A stretch of 64,000 nucleotides of DNA from Macrostomum hystrix (taxonomy: Eukaryota; Platyhelminthes; Macrostomidae). Both the position numbers and the translations under genes were made by a program. This document shows positions 32,718-45,893 of this stretch, piece after piece. The stretch's first letter is position 1; every line of letters begins with the position of its first letter. The DNA is taken from contig CATNEN010000007.1 in NCBI GenBank assembly GCA_950097015.1, positions 6,128,001-6,192,000 of the forward strand. Reading direction: 5' to 3'. The notes under the pieces were generated by a model that was not told where the DNA came from, did not search any database, and saw only the letters and a program-made list of their open reading frames with translations.

Positions 32718-33344
32718 CAGGGGTCGGCAAACTCCGGCCCGCGGGCCAGATGCGGCCCTCGAAGCTCCCAAATCCGGCCCGTTGCCCCTTCTGACATCTA
32801 CAGTGTCCTGTTTCATCTCTCTCGTGTCTAATCTCTCCCGTGTCTAATTTCTCCCGTGTCTAATCTCTCCCGTGTCTAATTTCTCCCGTGTCTAATCTCT
32901 CCTGTGTCTAATCTCTCCCGTGTCTAATTTCTCCCGTGTCTAATCTCTCCCGTGTCTAATCTCTCCCGTGTCTAATTTCTCCCGTGTCTAATCTCTCCCG
33001 TGTCTAATTTCTCCCGTGTCTAATCTCTCCCGTGTCTAATTTCTCCCGTGTCTAATCTCTCCCGTGTCTAATTTCTCCCGTGTCTAATCTCTCCCGTGTC
33101 TAATTTCTCCCGTGTCTAATCTCTTCCGTGTCTAATCTCTTCCGTATCTAATCTCTTCCCTGTCTTATCTCTTCCCTGTCTTATCTCTCCCGTGTCTCAT
33201 CTCTCTCGTGTCCCATCTTTCCTGTGTCTCATCTCTCCCGTGTCTCATCTCTCCCCTATCTCATATTTATACAGTCAATGCGGCCCGCTGTCGTCTTTTA
33301 GGCTCTCTCTTTGGCCCGCCAGAAAATAAGTTTGCCTGCCCCTG
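32718..33344. mobile_element. non-autonomous hAT-type DNA transposon with internal satellite
   Basis: 627 bp. Left end CAGGGGTCGGCAAACT and right end (reversed) CAGGGGCAGGCAAACT form terminal inverted repeats, followed inside by the GGCCCG-rich subterminal region typical of Charlie-like hATs. It is flanked on both sides by the 8-bp target-site duplication CTCTAGAG (32710-32717 and 33345-33352), which fits the hAT rule nTnnnnAn. There is no transposase ORF. Confidence 0.93.
32818..33262. repeat. 16-bp minisatellite inside the hAT element
   Basis: About 28 copies of TCTCCCGTGTCTAATT and TCTCCCGTGTCTAATC, often alternating as a 32-bp dimer, decaying at both ends. It makes up most of the element's interior. 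Confidence 0.95.
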
Positions 33345-33352
33345 CTCTAGAG

Positions 33353-34190
33353 CAAGATTCCTAATTGATTGATGTCCATTGTTTCACCGTCTCACATTCT
33401 CAACTGGTGCTCAAATGTCCGCTAGCCAGTCTCGATCTCGCATTTGTGCTGAGCATAAAGGCGAACCATACTATGGACTACGACCGGCTGTTGAAACCTA
33501 TAAAATGCAAAGTTTGATTACAAAGCATTGTTGTCTCTTTGTTGAAAGCATTTCACAATCAAATACCAAAATTTGACAACACAATATGACACAATACTCA
33601 GTAGCATTAACTGAGTGCGTGCAGAAGGCTCTGAATTTATGCTAGTCAGCACTGCATGGGCCCTCTTTTAAACAGGCTATCTCTCTAGTCTTAGTCTCTC
33701 TAATCCCCTTCAGGCCGGACCTGATGGCTTATTTTTCCATGGCGGTCTGTTTGCTGATCACAGAGCCCAGGTCCCACCCCATCCCCCCAGCAGCATCGCA
33801 CTGACAAGAATCGTGAGACTGCATTTTGCCGCAGCTTACAATGTCCCGCAGATCAGACTGTTTGCCCTGCAGTTTAGAATTAGTTTTTCTCTATCACCAG
33901 CCCTGCATGAACCAGCTGGGTGCGGATGGCGCGGCTCGGGTGGCCGCGATTGGAATTCTTATCGAGCAGCAGGTGCGTAGATGTACGAGCTACTACGATT
34001 TGCGTTTTAGTTTTCTGAAAAATACGGTGATTGACAAGACCCCAACGATTGCACTTATGGCGAGTACAGGTATTCGGAATTCAAACAATTTCCTCTAATG
34101 TAAATCTAACAGTTTAGATTAGCAAGTTTATCAACTCTACCGAGATCTCAGAATGTAGGTTATTGACAATGGTTTGCTTTATTCTTCGAG
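33353..34190. other. intergenic, no feature seen
   Basis: ORFs at 33379-33576 and 33826-34098 show no recognisable family, splice context or low-stop composition. Confidence 0.4.
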
Positions 34191-34194
34191 TTAC

Positions 34195-34420
34195 GAATGG
34201 GCAACACGCACAAGCAGAAACCCCCCACCCGAGTTCGATTCAGCGGCGATGCCACATTCATTTGGAGCGCGTAGCCGCGGAGAGAAGGCTTTGGAGCTTG
34301 TTGTGCAATTAACGCCACTGAGGTACTCTACCTGATGACAGCAGTCAGAGACAACTGTACACCTATCAGAACCGGAATGGGCAGGATTGTCTCGTCGCTG
34401 ACTGTGTCGCCTGTTTCCAA
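34195..34420 (+). repeat. degenerate SINE, family 2
   Basis: Has CCGAGTTCGATTC, then GCGATGCCACATTCATTTGG and GGAATGGGCAGGATTGTCTC, in family 2 order on the plus strand. It borders the 31-bp satellite. Confidence 0.7.
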
Positions 34421-37400
34421 TGTATTCTGCTGTCCACGCAGTTCGTAAAATTGGATTCCGCTGTCCACGCAGTTCTTAGAATGAGATTCCGCTGTCCACG
34501 CAGTTCTTAGAATGGGATTCCGCTGACCACACAGTACTTAGAATGGGATTTCGCTGTCCACACAGGACTTAGAATGGGATTTCGCTGTCCACACAGAACT
34601 TAGAATGGGATTCCGCTGTCCACACAGTTCTTAGAATGAGATTCCGCTGACCACACAGTACTTAAAATGGGATTTCGCTGTCCACACAGGACTTAGAATG
34701 GGATTTCGCTGTCCACACAGAACTTAGAATGGGATTCCGCTGTCCACGCAGTTCTTAGAATGGGATTCCGCTGTCCACACAGTTCTTAGAATGGGATTCC
34801 GCTGACCAGACAGTACTTAGAATGGGATTTCGCTGTCCACACAGTTCTTAGAATGACATTCCGCTGACCACACAGTACTTAGAAAGGGATTCCGCTGACC
34901 ACACAGTACTTAGAATGGGATTCCGCTGACCACGCAGTTCTTAGAATGGGATTCCGCTGACCAGACAGTACTTAGAATGGGATTTCGCTGTCAACGCAGT
35001 TCTTAGAATGGGATTCCGCTGTCCACGCAGTTCTTAGAATGGGATTCCGCTGACCAGACAGTACTTAGAATGGGATTTCGCTGTCCACGCAGTTCTTAGA
35101 ATGACATTCCGCTGACCACACAGTTCTTAGAATGGGATTCCGCTGTCCACACAGTTCTTAGAATGGGATTCCGCTGACCACACAGTTCTTAGAATGGGAT
35201 TCCGCTGTCCACGCAGTTCTTAGAATGGGATTCCGCTGTCCACGCAGTTCTTAGAATGGGATTCCGCTGACCAGACAGTACTTAGAATGGGATTTCGCTG
35301 TCCACGCAGTTCTTAGAATGACATTCCGCTGACCACACAGTACTTAGAAAGGGATTCCGCTGACCACACAGTACTTAGAATGGGATTCCGCTGACCACGC
35401 AGTTCTTAGAATGGGATTCCGCTGACCAGACAGTACTTAGAATGGGATTTCGCTGTCCACGCAGTTCTTAGAATGGGATTCCGCTGTCCACGCAGTTCTT
35501 AGAATGGGATTCCGCTGACCAGACAGTACTTAGAATGGGATTTCGCTGTCCACGCAGTTCTTAGAATGACATTCCGCTGACCACACAGTTCTTAGAATGG
35601 GATTCCGCTGTCCACACAGTTCTTAGAATGGGATTCCGCTGACCACACAGTTCTTAGAATGGGATTCCGCTGTCCACGCAGTTCTTAGAATGGGATTCCG
35701 CTGTCCACGCAGTTCTTAGAATGGGATTCCGCTGTCCACGCAGTTCTTAGAATGGGATTTCGCTGTCCACACAGTTCTTAGAATGACATTCCGCTGACCA
35801 CACAGTTCTTAGAATGGGATTCCGCTGTCCACACAGTTCTTAGAATGGGATTCCGCTGTCCACGCAGTTCTTAGAATGGGATTCCGCTGTCCACGCAGTT
35901 CTTAGAATGATATTCCGCTGTCCACGCAGTTCTTAGAATGGGATTCCGCTGACCAGACAGTACTTAGAATGGGATTTCGCTGTCCACGCAGTTCTTAGAA
36001 TGACATTCCGCTGACCACACAGTACTTAGAATGGGATTCCGCTGACCACACAGTACTTAGAATGGGATTCCGCTGACCAGACAGTACTTAGAATGGGATT
36101 TCGCTGACCAGACAGTACTAAGAATGGGATTCCGCTGTCCACGCAGTTCTTAGAATGGGATTCCGCTGTCCACGCAGTTCTTAGAATGGGATTCCGCTGT
36201 CCACGCAGTTCTTAGAATGGGATTCCGCTGACCACACAGTACTTAGAATGGGATTTCGCTGTCCACACAGGACTTAGAATGGGATTTCGCTGTCCACACA
36301 GAACTTAGAATGGGATTCCGCTGTCCACACAGTTCTTAGAATGAGATTCCGCTGACCACACAGTACTTAAAATGGGATTTCGCTGTCCACACAGGACTTA
36401 GAATGGGATTTCGCTGTCCACACAGAACTTAGAATGGGATTCCGCTGTCCACGCAGTTCTTAGAATGGGATTCCGCTGTCCACACAGTTCTTAGAATGGG
36501 ATTCCGCTGACCAGACAGTACTTAGAATGGGATTTCGCTGTCCACACAGTTCTTAGAATGACATTCCGCTGACCACACAGTACTTAGAAAGGGATTCCGC
36601 TGACCACACAGTACTTAGAATGGGATTCCGCTGACCACGCAGTTCTTAGAATGGGATTCCGCTGACCAGACAGTACTTAGAATGGGATTCCGCTGTCAAC
36701 GCAGTTCTTAGAATGGGATTCCGCTGTCCACGCAGTTCTTAGAATGGGATTCCGCTGACCAGACAGTACTTAGAATGGGATTTCGCTGTCCACAGCAGTT
36801 CTTAGAATGACATTCCGCTGACCACACAGTACTTAGAAAGGGATTCCGCTGACCACACAGTACTTAGAATGGGATTCCGCTGACCACGCAGTTCTTAGAA
36901 TGGGATTCCGCTGACCAGACAGTACTTAGAATGGGATTTCGCTGTCCACGCAGTTCTTAGAATGGGATTCCGCTGTCCACGCAGTTCTTAGAATGGGATT
37001 CCGCTGACCAGACAGTACTTAGAATGGGATTTCGCTGTCCACGCAGTTCTTAGAATGACATTCCGCTGACCACACAGTTCTTAGAATGGGATTCCGCTGT
37101 CCACACAGTTCTTAGAATGGGATTCCGCTGACCACACAGTTCTTAGAATGGGATTCCGCTGTCCACGCAGTTCTTAGAATGGGATTCCGCTGTCCACGCA
37201 GTTCTTAGAATGGGATTCCGCTGTCCACGCAGTTCTTAGAATGGGATTTCGCTGTCCACACAGTTCTTAGAATGACATTCCGCTGACCACACAGTTCTTA
37301 GAATGGGATTCCGCTGTCCACACAGTTCTTAGAATGGGATTCCGCTGTCCACGCAGTTCTTAGAATGGGATTCCGCTGTCCACGCAGTTCTTAGAATGAT

Positions 37401-40400
37401 ATTCCGCTGTCCACGCAGTTCTTAGAATGGGATTCCGCTGACCAGACAGTACTTAGAATGGGATTTCGCTGTCCACGCAGTTCTTAGAATGACATTCCGC
37501 TGACCACACAGTACTTAGAATGGGATTCCGCTGACCACACAGTACTTAGAATGGGATTCCGCTGACCAGACAGTACTTAGAATGGGATTTCGCTGACCAG
37601 ACAGTACTAAGAATGGGATTCCGCTGTCCACGCAGTTCTTAGAATGGGATTCCGCTGTCCACGCAGTTCTTAGAATGGGATTCCGCTGTCCACGCAGTTC
37701 TTAGAATGACATTCCGCTGACCACACAGTACTTAGAATGGGATTCCGCTGACCACACAGTACTTAGAATGGGATTCCGCTGACCAGACAGTACTTAGAAT
37801 GGGATTTCGCTGACCAGACAGTACTAAGAATGGGATTCCGCTGTCCACACAGTTCTTAGAATGGGATTCCGCTGTCCACGCAGTTCTTAGAATGGGATTC
37901 CGCTGACCAGACAGTACTTAGAATGGGATTTCGCTGTCCACACAGTTCTTAGAATGAGATTCCGCTGACCACACAGTTCTTAGAATGGGATTCCGCTGTC
38001 CACACAGTTCTTAGAATGGGATTCCGCTGTCCACGCAGTTCTTAGAATGGGATTCCGCTGTCCACGCAGTTCTTAGAATGATATTCCGCTGTCCACGCAG
38101 TTCTTAGAATGGGATTCCGCTGACCAGACAGTACTTAGAATGGGATTTCGCTGTCCACGCAGTTCTTAGAATGACATTCCGCTGACCACACAGTACTTTG
38201 AATGGGATTCCGCTGACCACACAGTACTTAGAATGGGATTCCGCTGACCAGACAGTACTTAGAATGGGATTTCGCTGACCAGACAGTACTAAGAATGGGA
38301 TTCCGCTGTCCACACAGTTCTTAGAATGGGATTCCGCTGTCCACGCAGTTCTTAGAATGGGATTCCGCTGTCCACGCAGTTCTTAGAATGGGATTCCGCT
38401 GTCCACGCAGTTCTTAGAATGGGATTTCGCTGTCCACACAGTTCTTAGAATGACATTCCGCTGACCACACAGTTCTTAGAATGGGATTTCGCTGACCAGA
38501 CAGTACTAAGAATGGGATTCCGCTGTCCACACAGTTCTTAGAATGGGATTCCGCTGTCCACGCAGTTCTTAGAATGGGATTCCGCTGACCAGACAGTACT
38601 TAGAATGGGATTTCGCTGTCCACACAGTTCTTAGAATGAGATTCCGCTGACCACACAGTTCTTAGAATGGGATTCCGCTGTCCACACAGTTCTTAGAATG
38701 GGATTCCGCTGTCCACGCAGTTCTTAGAATGGGATTCCGCTGTCCACGCAGTTCTTAGAATGATATTCCGCTGTCCACGCAGTTCTTAGAATGGGATTCC
38801 GCTGACCAGACAGTACTTAGAATGGGATTTCGCTGTCCACGCAGTTCTTAGAATGACATTCCGCTGACCACACAGTACTTTGAATGGGATTCCGCTGACC
38901 ACACAGTACTTAGAATGGGATTCCGCTGACCAGACAGTACTTAGAATGGGATTTCGCTGACCAGACAGTACTAAGAATGGGATTCCGCTGTCCACACAGT
39001 TCTTAGAATGGGATTCCGCTGTCCACGCAGTTCTTAGAATGGGATTCCGCTGTCCACGCAGTTCTTAGAATGGGATTCCGCTGTCCACGCAGTTCTTAGA
39101 ATGGGATTTCGCTGTCCACACAGTTCTTAGAATGACATTCCGCTGACCACACAGTTCTTAGAATGGGATTCCGCTGTCCACACAGTTCTTAGAATGGGAT
39201 TCCGCTGTCCACGCAGTTCTTAGAATGGGATTCCGCTGTCCACGCAGTTCTTAGAATGATATTCCGCTGTCCACGCAGTTCTTAGAATGGGATTCCGCTG
39301 ACCAGACAGTACTTAGAATGGGATTTCGCTGTCCACGCAGTTCTTAGAATGACATTCCGCTGACCACACAGTACTTAGAATGGGATTCCGCTGACCACAC
39401 AGTACTTAGAATGGGATTCCGCTGACCAGACAGTACTTAGAATGGGATTTCGCTGACCAGACAGTACTAAGAATGGGATTCCGCTGTCCACGCAGTTCTT
39501 AGAATGGGATTCCGCTGTCCACGCAGTTCTTAGAATGGGATTCCGCTGTCCACGCAGTTCTTAGAATGACATTCCGCTGACCACACAGTACTTAGAATGG
39601 GATTCCGCTGACCACACAGTACTTAGAATGGGATTCCGCTGACCAGACAGTACTTAGAATGGGATTTCGCTGACCAGACAGTACTAAGAATGGGATTCCG
39701 CTGTCCACGCAGTTCTTAGAATGGGATTCCGCTGTCCACGCAGTTCTTAGAATGGGATTCCGCTGTCCACGCAGTTCTTAGAATGACATTCCGCTGACCA
39801 CACAGTTCTTAGAATGGGATTCCGCTGTCCACACAGTTCTTAGAATGGGATTCCGCTGTCCACGCAGTTCTTAGAATGGGATTCCGCTGTCCACGCAGTT
39901 CTTAGAATGATATTCCGCTGTCCACGCAGTTCTTAGAATGGGATTCCGCTGACCAGACAGTACTTAGAATGGGATTTCGCTGTCCACGCAGTTCTTAGAA
40001 TGACATTCCGCTGACCACACAGTACTTAGAATGGGATTCCGCTGACCACACAGTACTTAGAATGGGATTCCGCTGACCAGACAGTACTTAGAATGGGATT
40101 TCGCTGACCAGACAGTACTAAGAATGGGATTCCGCTGTCCACGCAGTTCTTAGAATGGGATTCCGCTGTCCACGCAGTTCTTAGAATGGGATTTCGCTGT
40201 CCACGCAGTTCTTAGAATGACATTCCGCTGACCACACAGTACTTAGAATGGGATTCCGCTGACCACACAGTACTTAGAATGGGATTCCGCTGACCAGACA
40301 GTACTTAGAATGGGATTTCGCTGACCAGACAGTACTAAGAATGGGATTCCGCTGTCCACGCAGTTCTTAGAATGGGATTCCGCTGTCCACGCAGTTCTTA

Positions 40401-43400
40401 GAATGGGATTCCGCTGTCCACGCAGTTCTTAGAATGACATTCCGCTGACCACACAGTACTTAGAATGGGATTCCGCTGACCACACAGTACTTAGAATGGG
40501 ATTCCGCTGACCAGACAGTACTTAGAATGGGATTTCGCTGACCAGACAGTACTAAGAATGGGATTTCGCTGTCCACACAGTTCTTAGAATGAGATTCCGC
40601 TGACCACACAGTTCTTAGAATGGGATTCCGCTGTCCACACAGTTCTTAGAATGGGATTCCGCTGTCCACGCAGTTCTTAGAATGGGATTCCGCTGTCCAC
40701 GCAGTTCTTAGAATGATATTCCGCTGTCCACGCAGTACTTAGAATGGGATTCCGCTGACCAGACAGTACTTAGAATGGGATTCCGCTGACCAGACAGTAC
40801 TTAGAATGGGATTTCGCTGTCCACGCAGTTCTTAGAATGACATTCCGCTGACCACACAGTTCTTAGAATGGGATTCCGCTGTCCACACAGTTCTTAGAAT
40901 GGGATTCCGCTGTCCACACAGTTCTTAGAATGGGATTCCGCTGACCAGACAGTACTTAGAATGGGATTTCGCTGTCCACACAGTTCTTAGAATGACATTC
41001 CGCTGACCACACAGTACTTAGAAAGGGATTCCGCTGACCACACAGTACTTAGAATGGGATTCCGCTGACCACGCAGTTCTTAGAATGGGATTCCGCTGAC
41101 CAGACAGTACTTAGAATGGGATTCCGCTGTCAACGCAGTTCTTAGAATGGGATTCCGCTGTCCACGCAGTTCTTAGAATGGGATTCCGCTGACCAGACAG
41201 TACTTAGAATGGGATTTCGCTGTCCACGCAGTTCTTAGAATGACATTCCGCTGACCACACAGTACTTAGAAAGGGATTCCGCTGACCACACAGTACTTAG
41301 AATGGGATTCCGCTGACCACGCAGTTCTTAGAATGGGATTCCGCTGACCAGACAGTACTTAGAATGGGATTTCGCTGTCCACGCAGTTCTTAGAATGGGA
41401 TTCCGCTGTCCACGCAGTTCTTAGAATGGGATTCCGCTGACCAGACAGTACTTAGAATGGGATTTCGCTGTCCACGCAGTTCTTAGAATGACATTCCGCT
41501 GACCACACAGTTCTTAGAATGGGATTCCGCTGTCCACACAGTTCTTAGAATGGGATTCCGCTGACCACACAGTTCTTAGAATGGGATTCCGCTGTCCACG
41601 CAGTTCTTAGAATGGGATTCCGCTGTCCACGCAGTTCTTAGAATGGGATTCCGCTGTCCACGCAGTTCTTAGAATGGGATTTCGCTGTCCACACAGTTCT
41701 TAGAATGACATTCCGCTGACCACACAGTTCTTAGAATGGGATTCCGCTGTCCACACAGTTCTTAGAATGGGATTCCGCTGTCCACGCAGTTCTTAGAATG
41801 GGATTCCGCTGTCCACGCAGTTCTTAGAATGATATTCCGCTGTCCACGCAGTTCTTAGAATGGGATTCCGCTGACCAGACAGTACTTAGAATGGGATTTC
41901 GCTGTCCACGCAGTTCTTAGAATGACATTCCGCTGACCACACAGTACTTAGAATGGGATTCCGCTGACCACACAGTACTTAGAATGGGATTCCGCTGACC
42001 AGACAGTACTTAGAATGGGATTTCGCTGACCAGACAGTACTAAGAATGGGATTCCGCTGTCCACGCAGTTCTTAGAATGGGATTCCGCTGTCCACGCAGT
42101 TCTTAGAATGGGATTCCGCTGTCCACGCAGTTCTTAGAATGACATTCCGCTGACCACACAGTACTTAGAATGGGATTCCGCTGACCACACAGTACTTAGA
42201 ATGGGATTCCGCTGACCAGACAGTACTTAGAATGGGATTTCGCTGACCAGACAGTACTAAGAATGGGATTCCGCTGTCCACACAGTTCTTAGAATGGGAT
42301 TCCGCTGTCCACGCAGTTCTTAGAATGGGATTCCGCTGACCAGACAGTACTTAGAATGGGATTTCGCTGTCCACACAGTTCTTAGAATGAGATTCCGCTG
42401 ACCACACAGTTCTTAGAATGGGATTCCGCTGTCCACACAGTTCTTAGAATGGGATTCCGCTGTCCACGCAGTTCTTAGAATGGGATTCCGCTGTCCACGC
42501 AGTTCTTAGAATGATATTCCGCTGTCCACGCAGTTCTTAGAATGGGATTCCGCTGACCAGACAGTACTTAGAATGGGATTTCGCTGTCCACGCAGTTCTT
42601 AGAATGACATTCCGCTGACCACACAGTACTTTGAATGGGATTCCGCTGACCACACAGTACTTAGAATGGGATTCCGCTGACCAGACAGTACTTAGAATGG
42701 GATTTCGCTGACCAGACAGTACTAAGAATGGGATTCCGCTGTCCACACAGTTCTTAGAATGGGATTCCGCTGTCCACGCAGTTCTTAGAATGGGATTCCG
42801 CTGTCCACGCAGTTCTTAGAATGGGATTCCGCTGTCCACGCAGTTCTTAGAATGGGATTTCGCTGTCCACACAGTTCTTAGAATGACATTCCGCTGACCA
42901 CACAGTTCTTAGAATGGGATTCCGCTGTCCACACAGTTCTTAGAATGGGATTCCGCTGTCCACGCAGTTCTTAGAATGGGATTCCGCTGTCCACGCAGTT
43001 CTTAGAATGATATTCCGCTGTCCACGCAGTTCTTAGAATGGGATTCCGCTGACCAGACAGTACTTAGAATGGGATTTCGCTGTCCACGCAGTTCTTAGAA
43101 TGACATTCCGCTGACCACACAGTACTTAGAATGGGATTCCGCTGACCACACAGTACTTAGAATGGGATTCCGCTGACCAGACAGTACTTAGAATGGGATT
43201 TCGCTGACCAGACAGTACTAAGAATGGGATTCCGCTGTCCACGCAGTTCTTAGAATGGGATTCCGCTGTCCACGCAGTTCTTAGAATGGGATTCCGCTGT
43301 CCACGCAGTTCTTAGAATGACATTCCGCTGACCACACAGTACTTAGAATGGGATTCCGCTGACCACACAGTACTTAGAATGGGATTCCGCTGACCAGACA

Positions 43401-45893
43401 GTACTTAGAATGGGATTTCGCTGACCAGACAGTACTAAGAATGGGATTCCGCTGTCCACGCAGTTCTTAGAATGGGATTCCGCTGTCCACGCAGTTCTTA
43501 GAATGGGATTCCGCTGTCCACGCAGTTCTTAGAATGACATTCCGCTGACCACACAGTTCTTAGAATGGGATTCCGCTGTCCACACAGTTCTTAGAATGGG
43601 ATTCCGCTGTCCACGCAGTTCTTAGAATGGGATTCCGCTGTCCACGCAGTTCTTAGAATGATATTCCGCTGTCCACGCAGTTCTTAGAATGGGATTCCGC
43701 TGACCAGACAGTACTTAGAATGGGATTTCGCTGTCCACGCAGTTCTTAGAATGACATTCCGCTGACCACACAGTACTTAGAATGGGATTCCGCTGACCAC
43801 ACAGTACTTAGAATGGGATTCCGCTGACCAGACAGTACTTAGAATGGGATTTCGCTGACCAGACAGTACTAAGAATGGGATTCCGCTGTCCACGCAGTTC
43901 TTAGAATGGGATTCCGCTGTCCACGCAGTTCTTAGAATGGGATTTCGCTGTCCACGCAGTTCTTAGAATGACATTCCGCTGACCACACAGTACTTAGAAT
44001 GGGATTCCGCTGACCACACAGTACTTAGAATGGGATTCCGCTGACCAGACAGTACTTAGAATGGGATTTCGCTGACCAGACAGTACTAAGAATGGGATTC
44101 CGCTGTCCACGCAGTTCTTAGAATGGGATTCCGCTGTCCACGCAGTTCTTAGAATGGGATTCCGCTGTCCACGCAGTTCTTAGAATGACATTCCGCTGAC
44201 CACACAGTACTTAGAATGGGATTCCGCTGACCACACAGTACTTAGAATGGGATTCCGCTGACCAGACAGTACTTAGAATGGGATTTCGCTGACCAGACAG
44301 TACTAAGAATGGGATTTCGCTGTCCACACAGTTCTTAGAATGAGATTCCGCTGACCACACAGTTCTTAGAATGGGATTCCGCTGTCCACACAGTTCTTAG
44401 AATGGGATTCCGCTGTCCACGCAGTTCTTAGAATGGGATTCCGCTGTCCACGCAGTTCTTAGAATGATATTCCGCTGTCCACGCAGTTCTTAGAATGGGA
44501 TTCCGCTGACCAGACAGTACTTAGAATGGGATTTCGCTGTCCACGCAGTTCTTAGAATGACATTCCGCTGACCACACAGTACTTTGAATGGGATTCCGCT
44601 GACCACACAGTACTTAGAATGGGATTCCGCTGACCAGACAGTACTTAGAATGGGATTTCGCTGACCAGACAGTACTAAGAATGGGATTCCGCTGTCCACA
44701 CAGTTCTTAGAATGGGATTCCGCTGTCCACGCAGTTCTTAGAATGGGATTCCGCTGTCCACGCAGTTCTTAGAATGGGATTCCGCTGTCCACGCAGTTCT
44801 TAGAATGGGATTTCGCTGTCCACACAGTTCTTAGAATGACATTCCGCTGACCACACAGTTCTTAGAATGGGATTCCGCTGTCCACACAGTTCTTAGAATG
44901 GGATTCCGCTGTCCACGCAGTTCTTAGAATGGGATTCCGCTGTCCACGCAGTTCTTAGAATGATATTCCGCTGTCCACGCAGTTCTTAGAATGGGATTCC
45001 GCTGACCAGACAGTACTTAGAATGGGATTTCGCTGTCCACGCAGTTCTTAGAATGACATTCCGCTGACCACACAGTACTTAGAATGGGATTCCGCTGACC
45101 ACACAGTACTTAGAATGGGATTCCGCTGACCAGACAGTACTTAGAATGGGATTTCGCTGACCAGACAGTACTAAGAATGGGATTCCGCTGTCCACGCAGT
45201 TCTTAGAATGGGATTCCGCTGTCCACGCAGTTCTTAGAATGGGATTCCGCTGTCCACGCAGTTCTTAGAATGACATTCCGCTGACCACACAGTACTTAGA
45301 ATGGGATTCCGCTGACCACACAGTACTTAGAATGGGATTCCGCTGACCAGACAGTACTTAGAATGGGATTTCGCTGACCAGACAGTACTAAGAATGGGAT
45401 TCCGCTGTCCACACAGTTCTTAGAATGGGATTCCGCTGTCCACGCAGTTCTTAGAATGGGATTCCGCTGACCAGACAGTACTTAGAATGGGATTTCGCTG
45501 TCCACACAGTTCTTAGAATGAGATTCCGCTGACCACACAGTTCTTAGAATGGGATTCCGCTGACCAGACAGTACTTAGAATGGGATTTCGCTGTCCACGC
45601 AGTTCTTAGAATGACATTCCGCTGACCACACAGTACTTTGAATGGGATTCCGCTGACCACACAGTACTTAGAATGGGATTCCGCTGACCAGACAGTACTT
45701 AGAATGGGATTTCGCTGACCAGACAGTACTAAGAATGGGATTCCGCTGTCCACACAGTTCTTAGAATGGGATTCCGCTGTCCACGCAGTTCTTAGAATGG
45801 GATTCCGCTGTCCACGCAGTTCTTAGAATGGGATTCCGCTCTCCACGCAGTTCTTAGAAAATAGTATTTATATCCACGCAGTTTTTAGAATGG
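34420..45893. repeat. 31-bp satellite array, about 11.5 kb
   Basis: About 370 head-to-tail copies of a 31-bp monomer: GTTCTTAGAATGGGATTCCG plus CTGTCCACGCA. Monomer classes differ at TCCACGCAG/ACCACACAG/ACCAGACAG, GTTCTTAG/GTACTTAG and GGATTCC/GGATTTC/GACATTCC/GATATTCC. An identical 69-codon frame appears at 38104, 38786, 42537, 44490 and 45544; the spacings (682, 3751, 1953, 1054) are exact multiples of 31. Higher-order copies are described under findings. The array starts abruptly in or after a SINE and ends in diverged monomers. Confidence 0.98.

Noticed and set aside
31107-32831. 574-codon and 435-codon ORFs
   Set aside because: The 20-bp repeat read through in frames without stops; no homology.
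38104-45753. Five identical 69-codon minus-strand ORFs
   Set aside because: They are phases of the 31-bp satellite; period 31 shifts frame, and all copies follow the repeat.
34420-45893. CRISPR-like array
   Set aside because: Units are contiguous 31-bp monomers with no unique spacers, and the context is animal DNA.
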